Part shown: in pieces, positions 1-6,013 of the stretch
How the letters are laid out: the number at the start of each line of letters is the position of its first letter
Position numbering within the stretch: position 1 is the first letter of the stretch
Source of the DNA: Comamonadaceae bacterium
GTDB taxonomy: Bacteria; Pseudomonadota; Gammaproteobacteria; Burkholderiales; Burkholderiaceae_C
Length of the DNA: 6,013 nt
Reading direction: 5' to 3'
NCBI GenBank assembly: GCA_947458345.1
Contig: CANHBU010000127.1
Coordinates: 1 to 6,013, forward strand
Notes under the pieces: generated by a model
The model's database searches: none
Told to the model about the DNA's origin: nothing
The model's input: only the letters and a program-made list of their open reading frames with translations
Made by a program: the position numbers and the translations under genes

Positions 1-23
1 GGTCGCAGTGGCCCATCCAGTGA
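1..23 (+). CDS. pufL: possible 3' end of pufL (reaction-centre L subunit), partial
   Basis: Frame 3 reads SQWPIQ and stops at TGA 21-23, 16 nt before the pufM ATG. In every puf operon of this type pufL lies directly upstream of pufM, and L subunits commonly end in a tryptophan-containing tail, so these codons are plausibly the PufL C-terminus. Only six residues are visible, so the identity rests on position rather than on homology. Another frame gives a stop at 35-37 ([11 protein letters not shown]), which is the alternative. Confidence 0.45.
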
Positions 24-25
24 GC

Positions 26-32
26 AAGGAGA
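26..32 (+). promoter_or_regulatory. ribosome binding site of pufM
   Basis: AAGGAGA is a near-perfect Shine-Dalgarno sequence. It leaves 7 nt to the ATG at 40, which selects that ATG over the in-frame TTG at 34, which is too close to the site to be used. Confidence 0.85.
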
Positions 33-39
33 CTTGACC

Positions 40-1026
40 ATGGCGCAATACCAAAACCTCTTTACCACCGTCAACGCCGTCGGCCCGGTCTCGCACGGGG
101 TCGACCTCGGACACGGCAACAGCCCGCGCACCGGACAGCCGCTGCTCAACTATTGGCTGGGCAAGCTGGGCAATGCCCAACTCGGTCCCATCTACCTGGG
201 CGGGCTGCGCTTGGCCTCGCTCATCTTTGGCACGCTGGCCATCAACATCATCGGCTTCAATATGTTGGCGCAGGTCAACTGGGATCCGATCCAGTTCATT
301 CGCCAACTGTTCTGGCTGGCCCTGGAGCCGCCACCGCCTCAATACGGCCTGTCGATGCCGCCCATGAACCAGGGCGGCTGGTACCTGCTGTCGAGCCTGT
401 TCCTGCTGATCTCGGTGCTGCTGTGGTTTGCCCGCACCTGGCGCAGAGCGCGTGAGCTTGGCCTGGGCATGCACATCCCCTATGCCTTCTTGTCGGCGAT
501 GTGGCTGTTCCTGGTGCTTGGCCTGTTCCGGCCCATCCTGATGGGCAGCTGGGGCGAGGCGGTGCCCTACGGCATCTTCCCGCACCTGGACTGGACGGCC
601 GCTTTTTCGCTGCGCTACGGCAACCTGTTCTACAACCCCTTCCACGCCCTGTCGATTGCCTTCCTCTACGGCTCGGCGCTGCTGTTTGCGATGCACGGCG
701 CCACCATCTTGGCGGTGGGTCGCTACGGCGGCGAGCGCGAGATCGAGCAGATCGTCGACCGCGGCACAGCCAGCGAGCGCGCTGCCCTCTTCTGGCGCTG
801 GACCATGGGCTTTAACGCCACCATGGAGTCGATCCACCGCTGGGCCTGGTGGTTCGCGGTGCTGACCACACTGACCGGTGGCATCGGCATCTTGCTGACC
901 GGCACCGTGGTGGACAACTGGTACCTGTGGGCCGTCAAGCACGGCGTGGCTCCGCCCTACCCCGACGTCTTCCCGGCTGTCACCGACCCGGCCTTGCAAG
1001 CTGCCCCTTCTGGAGTCAAGCCATGA
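40..1026 (+). CDS. pufM: photosynthetic reaction centre M subunit PufM
   Basis: PufM is one of the two membrane subunits that hold the bacteriochlorophylls, bacteriopheophytins, quinones and non-haem iron of the type II reaction centre in the intracytoplasmic membrane. The 328-residue product has five hydrophobic helices. All the expected ligands fall at the positions familiar from Rhodobacter sphaeroides: H182 (accessory bacteriochlorophyll), H202 (special pair), H219, E234 and H266 (iron), Y210 near the special pair and W252 at the QA site. Hallmark stretches are [11 protein letters not shown] (44-54), [10 protein letters not shown] (95-104), [10 protein letters not shown] (163-172), [11 protein letters not shown] (195-205) and [20 protein letters not shown] (235-254). 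The ATG at 40 is chosen over the upstream TTG at 34 because it has a well-spaced AAGGAGA. The stop overlaps the pufC start (ATGA), which indicates translational coupling. The C-terminus extends past the usual core with a Pro/Ala-rich tail ([17 protein letters not shown]). Nothing essential is missing. Confidence 0.98.
   Translation: MAQYQNLFTTVNAVGPVSHGVDLGHGNSPRTGQPLLNYWLGKLGNAQLGPIYLGGLRLASLIFGTLAINIIGFNMLAQVNWDPIQFIRQLFWLALEPPPPQYGLSMPPMNQGGWYLLSSLFLLISVLLWFARTWRRARELGLGMHIPYAFLSAMWLFLVLGLFRPILMGSWGEAVPYGIFPHLDWTAAFSLRYGNLFYNPFHALSIAFLYGSALLFAMHGATILAVGRYGGEREIEQIVDRGTASERAALFWRWTMGFNATMESIHRWAWWFAVLTTLTGGIGILLTGTVVDNWYLWAVKHGVAPPYPDVFPAVTDPALQAAPSGVKP
1011..1015 (+). promoter_or_regulatory. 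ribosome binding site of pufC
   Basis: TGGAG lies inside the last codons of pufM, 7 nt before the pufC ATG. It supports the ATG at 1023 and coupled translation of the two genes. Confidence 0.65.
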
Positions 1027-2120
1027 GTAAGAAGTCCTCTTTTCTTCTGCCTGTCACCCGGCTGCTGGGCTTGGCCAGTCTGGCCCTGCTGGCCGCCTGC
1101 GAGAGACCGCCCGTGACCAGCGTGCAGCACGGCTATGCCGGCACCGGCATGGTGCAGGTCTACAACCCCCGCACGGTTGAGAAGCAAGCGGCTAGCAACG
1201 AAGTGCCCGAGGCGGCGCCGCAAGCGTCGGCCGATGGCCCCAAGGCCGGCCAGGTCTACCAAAACGTCAAGGTGCTTGGCGATCTCAGCGTGGGGCAATT
1301 TACCCGCCTGATGGCCAATATGACCACCTGGATCGCGCCTGAACAAGGCTGCGCGTACTGCCACAACCCAGCCAACTTTGCCGACGACAGCAAGTACACC
1401 AAGGTGGTGGCGCGCAAGATGGTCGAGATGACGCAGCACATCAACACCGACTGGAAAAACCACGTCGGGCAAACCGGTGTGACCTGCTTTACCTGCCACC
1501 GCGGCAATCCGGTGCCCAAAGAGATCTGGTTTACCGCAGACAACGCGCCCAAGGGAGCCAACTTCATTGGCGACACCGCGGGTCAAAACTCACCGGCCAA
1601 AACCGTCGGCCTGAGCTCTTTGCCCAATGACCCCTTCACGCCCTTCTTGCTGGGCAAGGAAGAAATCCGCGTCAACGGCAACACCGCCTTGCCCACCGGC
1701 AACCGGCAGTCGATCAAGCAAGCCGAATGGACCTACGGGCTGATGATGCACATGTCGTCCTCCCTGGGCGTCAATTGCACCTACTGCCACAACACGCGCA
1801 ATATCGCCTCCTGGGAAGGCGGCCCGCCCCAACGCGTGACGGCTTGGCACGGCATCCGCATGGCGCGCGACCTCAATTTGAGCTATCTGGAGCCGCTGAC
1901 CGATGTCTTCCCGGCGCACCGCAAGGGAGAACTGGGCGATGTGGCCAAGCTCAATTGCGCCACCTGCCATCAGGGCGCCTACAAGCCGCTCAACGGCACA
2001 GGCATGCTCAAGGATCACCCTGAACTTGGACGCGATACCACCTTGGCCGACACCGCTCCGGTGAAAGCCGCAAAAGCTGCCCTGCAAGCCTCCGCCGCCG
2101 CTCCTGCGGCCAAGCGTTAG
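1023..2120 (+). CDS. pufC: reaction-centre tetraheme cytochrome c subunit PufC
   Basis: PufC is the periplasmic cytochrome bound to the reaction centre. It passes electrons from soluble carriers (cytochrome c or HiPIP) to the photo-oxidised special pair. The 365-residue product begins with a lipoprotein signal peptide: basic MSKK, a hydrophobic stretch and a lipobox L-A-A-C ending at C26, so it is probably anchored by diacylglycerol on the periplasmic side. Four haem motifs are present: C110-AY-CH, C155-FT-CH, C252-TY-CH and C312-AT-CH. By comparison with the Blastochloris viridis subunit, likely axial ligands are M97, a Met in KMVEM (132-136), M241 or M242, and H147 in NHVGQTG. The stretch [12 protein letters not shown] (150-161) and the CHQG-KPL segment near the C-terminus are family hallmarks. 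The last ~25 residues are Ala/Lys-rich and probably flexible. The start is fixed by the ATGA overlap with pufM and by the signal peptide. A terminator follows 13 nt after the stop. Confidence 0.97.
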   Translation: MSKKSSFLLPVTRLLGLASLALLAACERPPVTSVQHGYAGTGMVQVYNPRTVEKQAASNEVPEAAPQASADGPKAGQVYQNVKVLGDLSVGQFTRLMANMTTWIAPEQGCAYCHNPANFADDSKYTKVVARKMVEMTQHINTDWKNHVGQTGVTCFTCHRGNPVPKEIWFTADNAPKGANFIGDTAGQNSPAKTVGLSSLPNDPFTPFLLGKEEIRVNGNTALPTGNRQSIKQAEWTYGLMMHMSSSLGVNCTYCHNTRNIASWEGGPPQRVTAWHGIRMARDLNLSYLEPLTDVFPAHRKGELGDVAKLNCATCHQGAYKPLNGTGMLKDHPELGRDTTLADTAPVKAAKAALQASAAAPAAKR

Positions 2121-2133
2121 GCTTGCTCTTCTG

Positions 2134-2166
2134 GCCGGGGCGCTTCAACGCCCCGGCTCTTTTTTT
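2134..2166 (+). terminator. rho-independent terminator after pufC
   Basis: A perfect 9-bp stem, GCCGGGGCG (2134-2142) with CGCCCCGGC (2149-2157), closes a 6-nt loop (CTTCAA) and is followed by TCTTTTTTT (2158-2166). It sits between pufC and crtA and should end, or partly end, the puf transcript. The stem could also protect the 3' end of puf mRNA from exonucleases. It is seen directly in the sequence. How much read-through it allows into crtA is unknown. Confidence 0.92.
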
Positions 2167-2176
2167 AAATCCGACC

Positions 2177-2941
2177 ATGAACCCCGCACCTGCCGACGCC
2201 AACTCTGGGCTCAGCGGCGTGGTGGTGGTGGTTCTCGTCAACTATCTCGATGCGCACCGCCGTTGGGGCTGGTTGCGCCTGATGCAAGGCGGCTCCGGTC
2301 TCAAAGGCACACCGGGCCTGCTCTTCGGTAAAGTGATGGGCAGCGGCAACCAGGGGGGCTTTCGCCTCAGACCGAGCAGCTCGCACCAGGGGATCGTCGC
2401 CTTGTTCGATCAGGCCGAAAACGCCCTGGCTTTTCTTAACGGCCCGATCGTAGCGGCTTTTCGCGATCGTGCACAGCAATTTTGGAGCGGCCTGCTGTCG
2501 GTCGAGTCGGCGCGTGGCTCCTGGGACGGTCACGCCTGGCTGCGCAGCGCCCTGCCCTCGCCTCTGCCCGAACTGGTGCAGGCCGAACCCCAGCCCCAAT
2601 GGCTCGCCGCCCTCACCCGCGCGAGCATCCGGCCGGCCAAGGCCATGTCATTTTGGAAACAGGCCCCTGCCGCAGAGGCAGACCTGCGGCGCAGCCCGGG
2701 CTGCCTCTTGGCAATGGGACTGGGCGAGGCGCCGCTGCTGCGCCAATGCACCTTCAGTGTCTGGCAAGACACAGCCTCGATGCTGGGCTATTCGATGAAC
2801 GGCGCGCACAAGCGCGCCATCGAACAGGCCTATGCCAAAGACTATTTTTCCGAGTCCATGTTCGTTCGCATGCGGATGCTGCAACACCGAGGGCACTGGC
2901 CCGGACCGCAAGCGACTGAGCTGGACCCGGTCCATGGCTGA
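2177..2941 (+). CDS. crtA: spheroidene monooxygenase CrtA
   Basis: CrtA inserts a keto group next to the methoxy or hydroxy end of acyclic carotenoids, using O2 (for example spheroidene to spheroidenone). It acts at the membrane and produces the red ketocarotenoids seen under semi-aerobic growth. The 254-residue product carries family stretches at expected places: FGKVMGSGNQGGF (50-62), LTRASIRPAKAMSFW (146-160), GLGEAPLLRQ (181-190) with TFSVW (192-196), GAHKRAI (209-215) and YFSESMFVRMRML (223-235). No signal peptide or clear membrane helix is visible; a short hydrophobic run with repeated GTG codons lies near the N-terminus (residues 15-21). I chose the first ATG. It lacks a convincing Shine-Dalgarno and lies only 10 nt after the terminator T-tract, so a GTG start around 2219-2228 remains possible. 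The stop overlaps crtD by 8 nt, which suggests coupled translation of crtA, crtD and crtC. Confidence 0.93.
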   Translation: MNPAPADANSGLSGVVVVVLVNYLDAHRRWGWLRLMQGGSGLKGTPGLLFGKVMGSGNQGGFRLRPSSSHQGIVALFDQAENALAFLNGPIVAAFRDRAQQFWSGLLSVESARGSWDGHAWLRSALPSPLPELVQAEPQPQWLAALTRASIRPAKAMSFWKQAPAAEADLRRSPGCLLAMGLGEAPLLRQCTFSVWQDTASMLGYSMNGAHKRAIEQAYAKDYFSESMFVRMRMLQHRGHWPGPQATELDPVHG

Positions 2942-4475
2942 GCACCAGGTGGTGGTGGTGGGCGCCGGCATGGCCGGGCTCGTCAGCGCGCTCGAACTGG
3001 CCCGCCAGGGGCTGCAGGTGACGGTCATCGAAGCGGCCGACGCCCCCGGAGGCAAGATCCGTCAGCCTTTGGTCGATGGCGCGCCCATTGACAGCGGCCC
3101 GACGGTGTTCACCATGCGCTGGGTGTTCGATGAAATCTTTGCTGCGGCCGGCACCACCGTGGAGGCCGAGCTGCGCCTGAGTGCGCTGCCCATCCTGGCG
3201 CGCCACTTTTGGAGCGATGGCAGCTCCTTGGACCTGTACGCCGACCCCCAGCGCTCGCTGGAGGCGGTCACACAATTTGCAGGGGCGCCGGAAGCGCGGC
3301 GGTTTGCGGCCTTTTGCGCCACTGCGCGCGAGGTCTACCAGGCGCTCGAAGGCCCCTACATCCGCGCGGCCGCACCCAGCGCCCTGGGCCTGAGTGGGCA
3401 GCTTGGCGCGCGGGGCCTGGCCACGCTGGCACGCATCGGTCCGATGCGCAGCCTGTGGGAGAGCCTGGGGCACTACTTTCGGGACCCCAGGCTGCGCCAG
3501 CTCTTTGCCCGCTACGCCACATACTGCGGCTCGTCGCCCTGGCAGGCGCCGGCCACCCTGATGCTCATTGCCCAGGTCGAGCTCGACGGGGTGTGGTCGG
3601 TGCAAGGCGGCATGCATGCTCTGGCGCGCAAGCTGGCCGAGTTGGCCCAGGCCCGCGGCGCGCGCTTTTGCTACGGCACGCGCTGCGAGCAGATCGAAGT
3701 GAGAGACGGGCGGGTGCAGGCCGTGCACCTGGCCGATGGCCAGCGCCTGCAAGCCGACAGCGTGGTGTTCAATGGCGATACAGCGGCCTTGCGCGCCGGC
3801 TTGCTCGGCGATGGGCTGCGCGCTGCGGTGCCGGCCAAGGCGCCGCAGCGTTCGCTGTCGGCGCTGACCTGGTCCATCCATGCGCCTACCGAGGGGCTGG
3901 CGCTGGATCGGCACAATGTTTTCTTCCAGGCCGACTACGCCAGCGAGTTTCGCGATATCTTTGCTGCCGCTCGACTGCCCAGTCGCCCCACCGTCTATGT
4001 CTGCGCCCAAGACCGGGGCAGCGGCCAGGCCAGCCCAGCCGGCGCAGAGCGGCTGCTGTGCCTGGTCAATGCGCCGGCCAACGGCGATCAGGCCCACAGC
4101 TCACAGACCGAGGAGGCCCTCGAACAATGCCAGACCACCAGCTTTCAACTGATGCGCCAATGCGGCCTGAAGATCCAGGCGCAGGACCGACAGGTCTTGC
4201 GCACGACGCCGCAGGACTTCGCGCGACTGTTTCCGGCCACGGGCGGGGCGCTGTACGGACAGGCGACGCACGGCTGGATGTCGGCCTTTGCCAGACCGGG
4301 GGCGCGCAGCCCGATTGCGGGCCTGTACCTGGCAGGGGGCAGCGTGCACCCGGGTCCGGGCGTACCGATGGCGGCACTGTCGGGCCGGCAGGCGGCCGCG
4401 GCCCTGATGGCCAGCCCCGCTTTGACCAGGCGGTCCCCTCGGGTGGCTACCTCTGGTGGTACATCGACGCCCTGA
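2934..4475 (+). CDS. crtD: carotenoid 3,4-desaturase CrtD (methoxy-/hydroxyneurosporene desaturase)
   Basis: CrtD is an FAD-dependent carotenoid desaturase that introduces the C3,4 double bond into 1-hydroxy or 1-methoxy acyclic carotenoids. This step comes after CrtC hydration in the spheroidene and spirilloxanthin pathways. The product starts with a dinucleotide-binding fold: VVVVGAGMAGL with G10, G12 and G15, E33 at the end of beta-2, then APGGKIR (37-43). Typical CrtD segments follow: DSGPTVFTMRWV (53-64), ARHFWSDGSSLDLY (89-102), FARYATYCGSSP, VWSVQGGMHALA, VFNGDTAALR and the C-terminal flavin motif GLYLAGGSVHPGPGVPMA (463-480). The ATG at 2934 is preferred because it gives the expected N-terminus; it overlaps the crtA stop. 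After about residue 493 the family match ends, and the last ~20 residues (SPALTRRS onward) look like crtC sequence read in the wrong frame. The natural C-terminus is therefore uncertain. CrtI (phytoene desaturase) is the nearest alternative, but DSGPTVFTMRWV and the gene order favour CrtD. Confidence 0.93.
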   Translation: MAEHQVVVVGAGMAGLVSALELARQGLQVTVIEAADAPGGKIRQPLVDGAPIDSGPTVFTMRWVFDEIFAAAGTTVEAELRLSALPILARHFWSDGSSLDLYADPQRSLEAVTQFAGAPEARRFAAFCATAREVYQALEGPYIRAAAPSALGLSGQLGARGLATLARIGPMRSLWESLGHYFRDPRLRQLFARYATYCGSSPWQAPATLMLIAQVELDGVWSVQGGMHALARKLAELAQARGARFCYGTRCEQIEVRDGRVQAVHLADGQRLQADSVVFNGDTAALRAGLLGDGLRAAVPAKAPQRSLSALTWSIHAPTEGLALDRHNVFFQADYASEFRDIFAAARLPSRPTVYVCAQDRGSGQASPAGAERLLCLVNAPANGDQAHSSQTEEALEQCQTTSFQLMRQCGLKIQAQDRQVLRTTPQDFARLFPATGGALYGQATHGWMSAFARPGARSPIAGLYLAGGSVHPGPGVPMAALSGRQAAAALMASPALTRRSPRVATSGGTSTP

Positions 4476-5335
4476 GCGACGACGGCCGCCACGGCCTGAC
4501 CCTCATCGCCTTTGTCGGCAGCGTGTTTTCGCCCTACTACGCCTGGGCACGCCGCAGCGGCCAGGCCAACCCAATGGACCACTGCGCGCTCAACGTGGCG
4601 CTCTACAGCCCCGGCGCTGGCCGCTGGTGCATGACCGAGCGCGGCGCGCGCCACTGCCAGCGCGATGCCGAGCACTTTGTCATCGGCCCGAGCCGCTTGC
4701 ACTGGGACGGCCAACGTTTGATCCTGGACATTGACGAGGTGGGCATGCCCATTCCGCTGCGTGTGCGCGGAAGGGTCACGCTTGAGCCGAGCCGGCTGTT
4801 TAACTTCAGCACGCCGCTAGAGACCAGCGGGCGCCACCGCTGGGGGCCGATCGCACCGCAGGCGCGTGTGAAGGTCGAGCTGACGCAGCCGCACATGAGC
4901 TGGCAAGGGCACGCCTATCTGGACTCCAACGAGGGCGATGAACCGATAGAAAGCGGCTTTACCCACTGGGATTGGTCACGCGGCCAGCTCTCAGATGGCA
5001 GCACCGCGGTGATCTACGACATCGAGCCTGACGATCCGGCCGGCCAGGTGCTGGCCCTGCGCTTCATGCCCGACGGCCGCGTGCTGCCCTTCGAGGCGCC
5101 TGCTCAAAAGCCGCTGCCGCCCACCGGCTGGCGCATCGCCCGCCGCATGCGCAGCCAGGGCCCGGTGCAGGTGCTGCAGCAACTCGAAGACACGCCCTTT
5201 TACCAGCGCAGCGTGCTGCGCAGCCGTCTGCTCGATGAAGACGTGACCAGCTTTCACGAAACGCTCAACGTGCCGCGCCTGGTCAATCCCATCGTGCGGA
5301 CCCTGCTGCCCTGGCGCATGCCCCGAAGGGCTTGA
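4407..5335 (+). CDS. crtC: carotenoid 1,2-hydratase CrtC, with a frame break at its start
   Basis: CrtC adds water to the C1,2 double bond of neurosporene or lycopene ends, giving the 1-hydroxy carotenoids used by CrtD. The cofactor-free reaction takes place at the membrane. From 4421 to the stop at 5333-5335 the protein is continuous (304 residues) and family-like: FDQAVPSGGYLWWYIDALSD, HGLTLIAFVGSVFSPYYAWA, DHCALNVALY, FVIGPSRL, HRWGPIAPQARV, YLDSNEGDEPIESGF, THWDWSRGQL and a late TLNVPRLV. In that frame no ATG, GTG or TTG lies near the N-terminus; the first GTG falls inside VGSVFSPYY. The ATG at 4407 is in the crtD frame. One extra C in the CCCC run 4415-4418, or a -1 slip there, would give MASPRFDQAVPSGG and a 309-residue protein, so I place the start there. 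It could be a sequence error, a real mutation that lowers CrtC, or a decoding event. The function call is secure; the start is not. Confidence 0.85.
4415..4418 (+). other. C-tract where the crtD and crtC frames change over
   Basis: Four consecutive C residues lie just after the ATG at 4407. The crtD frame reads M-A-S-P-A-L here, while the frame that encodes conserved CrtC reads Q-P-R-F-D-Q. A single-base gain at this tract, or a ribosome slipping back one base, joins M-A-S-P to R-F-D-Q. It marks the likely position of an indel or frameshift. Confidence 0.6.
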
Positions 5336-5367
5336 GCGCACCGGCCACATTGCAGCCAAAGTGCGAC

Positions 5368-5387
5368 CACAGAGCGGCCCCTCTGTG
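5368..5387 (+). other. small hairpin downstream of crtC
   Basis: CACAGAG (5368-5374) and CTCTGTG (5381-5387) form a perfect 7-bp stem with a 6-nt loop (CGGCCC), 32 nt after the crtC stop. No T-tract follows, so it is not a standard intrinsic terminator. It may help end or stabilise the crt mRNA, or may be chance in GC-rich DNA. Confidence 0.35.
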
Positions 5388-5483
5388 CGGCCACCCCGTC
5401 GCAGCAAAGCCAGCAGCGCCCCAAGCCTCCATGGGCAGCAGCCCGGCGATCGATAGGCGACGGCCTTACATTTGCTTGCGTCT

Positions 5484-5501
5484 GCGTGACGCTTGTCACG
5501 C
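5484..5501. promoter_or_regulatory. inverted repeat upstream of the histidine kinase gene
   Basis: GCGTGAC (5484-5490) and GTCACGC (5495-5501) are perfect 7-bp arms around GCTT. The centre lies about 48 nt before the proposed kinase start, where an operator could sit. It does not match the TGT-N12-ACA pattern of PpsR/CrtJ, and I cannot assign a regulator. No convincing -35/-10 pair is visible between 5336 and 5539. Confidence 0.35.
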
Positions 5502-5539
5502 CCGCTCAGGCTGCTGCCTGCGGTTAAATCTGCGCAGCC

Positions 5540-6013
5540 ATGATGCGAACCATCTCTTACCGATTCAACCCACATGCGGGCTCACCCCTTGCCTGGAGCA
5601 GCACCTGGAGCAGCACCTGGAGTGCCGCACAGGCGGGGGACGCGCCTGCACGTTCCAACGGGCACGACGAAACTCGCGGGCTGGCCGCAGGCCCGACAGA
5701 GCTGGGAGGCCCGACAGAGCTGGGAGGCCCGACAGGCCCAGCTGATGCGCCGGACAGCCGCGTGGCTCAACGGCCAGATTTAGCGGCAGACGCGGCTGCT
5801 CTTGCGCAGCAACTGCGTCGGCGGGCGCAGAGATGGCACGACATTGCACGCAAGCTGCAGCAGGTCAGCCGGCGCCAGTCCGAGTTTTTGGCGCGGCTCA
5901 GCCACGAGCTGCGCAATCCCCTGGCGCCCCTGATGCACGGGCTGCAGCTGCTCGAGCGCCAGAGCGACCCAAGCGATCGGGTAAGCAGCTCTTGCGCCAT
6001 GATGCAGCGCCAA
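5540..6013 (+). CDS. sensor histidine kinase, N-terminal part (runs off the window)
   Basis: This frame is open from the ATG at 5540 to the window end, 158 codons without a stop; the nearest upstream in-frame stop is TAA 5525-5527. The hallmark is a HisKA H-box, LSHELRNPLAPL, with the phosphoacceptor H122 (codon 5903-5905), followed by HGLQLLE and a second helix ending in MMQRQ, as in the HisKA dimerisation hairpin. Residues ~81-118 are charged and Ala/Leu/Gln-rich and look like a coiled-coil signalling helix leading into the H-box. Residues 1-80 are low-complexity, rich in Gly, Ala, Pro, Ser and Thr, with two short repeats (WSST and GPTELG). No transmembrane segment is visible in this part, so the kinase may be cytosolic or sense through a partner. 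No good Shine-Dalgarno precedes 5540 or the adjacent ATG at 5543; the GTG at 5762 is another possible start. The ATP-binding domain and any receiver domain lie beyond the window. Whether it regulates the photosynthesis genes is unknown. Confidence 0.8.
   Translation, partial: MMRTISYRFNPHAGSPLAWSSTWSSTWSAAQAGDAPARSNGHDETRGLAAGPTELGGPTELGGPTGPADAPDSRVAQRPDLAADAAALAQQLRRRAQRWHDIARKLQQVSRRQSEFLARLSHELRNPLAPLMHGLQLLERQSDPSDRVSSSCAMMQRQ
5594..5622 (+). repeat. 12-bp tandem repeat, 2.4 copies
   Basis: The unit TGGAGCAGCACC occurs at 5594-5605 and 5606-5617 and partly at 5618-5622. In the kinase frame it encodes repeated W-S-S-T (residues 19-27). The unit length is a multiple of three, so copy-number change would keep the frame. 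Confidence 0.85.
5691..5735 (+). repeat. 18-bp tandem repeat, 2.5 copies
   Basis: The unit GCCCGACAGAGCTGGGAG is perfect at 5691-5708 and 5709-5726 and continues half-way at 5727-5735. In the kinase frame it encodes GPTELG-GPTELG-GPTG (roughly residues 51-66), a flexible linker ahead of the coiled coil. Gain or loss of a unit would keep the frame. Confidence 0.9.

Noticed and set aside
957..1586. A 209-residue open frame on the - strand opposite pufM and pufC
   Set aside because: It has no family features and is fully covered by pufM and pufC, whose cofactor ligands are intact.
2754..4097. A 447-residue open frame on the - strand opposite crtA and crtD
   Set aside because: The composition is biased (Gln, Arg, Gly, Ala, His), there is no recognisable domain, and it lies opposite two well-supported genes. 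It is typical of antisense frames in high-GC DNA.
3209..4406. A long open frame on the + strand running through crtD into crtC, which could be read as a 708-residue protein
   Set aside because: Its first ~400 residues are Arg/Gly/Pro/Ala-rich and match no family, while crtD in the overlapping frame is clearly real. It is a GC-rich shadow; only the part from about 4412 onward is CrtC.
5336..5539. Possible PpsR/CrtJ sites (TGT-N12-ACA) in the gap between crtC and the kinase
   Set aside because: Each TGT on the + strand in this gap was checked and none is followed by ACA at the required distance.
5594..5735. Possible CRISPR-like array
   Set aside because: The repeats are directly adjacent with no spacers and only about 2.5 copies, so they are simple tandem repeats within a coding region.
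5332..5745. A + strand open frame starting with TTG at the crtC stop, 137 residues
   Set aside because: It has a TTG start with no ribosome binding site and a low-complexity C-terminus made from the tandem repeats read in another frame. It overlaps the kinase frame, which has a clear H-box.
5565..5849. A - strand frame with repeated LSGLPA units
   Set aside because: It is the 18-bp repeat read on the opposite strand; there is no independent support, and the + strand kinase explains the region.

Overview
The window is the 3' part of a photosynthesis gene cluster from an anoxygenic purple bacterium. The GC-rich sequence, a PufM with the full set of type II reaction-centre ligands, a tetraheme PufC lipoprotein and the order puf-crtA-crtD-crtC all point to a betaproteobacterium of the Burkholderiales. 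From memory, this order matches the pufBALMC-crtADC superoperon of Rubrivivax gelatinosus and relatives. The exact genus cannot be fixed from the sequence.

Layout, all on the + strand: a possible last few codons of pufL (1-23); pufM (40-1026); pufC (1023-2120), which overlaps pufM by ATGA; a strong rho-independent terminator (2134-2166); crtA (2177-2941), starting only 10 nt after the T-tract; crtD (2934-4475), overlapping crtA by 8 nt; crtC (about 4407-5335); a 204-nt gap with two small inverted repeats; and the first 158 codons of a sensor histidine kinase (5540 to the window end).

How the genes work together: PufL/PufM form the photochemical core, and PufC is the membrane-anchored tetraheme cytochrome that re-reduces the special pair. 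CrtC hydrates the carotenoid psi end, CrtD then introduces the C3,4 double bond, and CrtA adds a keto group using O2. Together with a methyltransferase (CrtF, not in this window) they would make spheroidene/spheroidenone-type or spirilloxanthin-type pigments for the reaction centre and antenna. The terminator between pufC and crtA suggests that abundant puf mRNA is separated from a weaker read-through or separately initiated crt transcript.

The most unusual point is the crtD/crtC junction. CrtC is intact and family-like from FDQAVPSGGYLWW onward, but its reading frame has no ATG, GTG or TTG at a usable place. A one-base change or a -1 slip at the CCCC run 4415-4418 would restore MASPRFDQ from the ATG at 4407. 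That ATG is itself in the crtD frame, so adding a single base would fuse CrtD and CrtC. This is either a sequence error, a real mutation, or an unusual decoding event. The second point of interest is the histidine kinase fragment, whose N-terminus carries two in-frame tandem repeats. I did not find an undescribed multi-gene system: the rest is a recognisable photosynthesis cluster.
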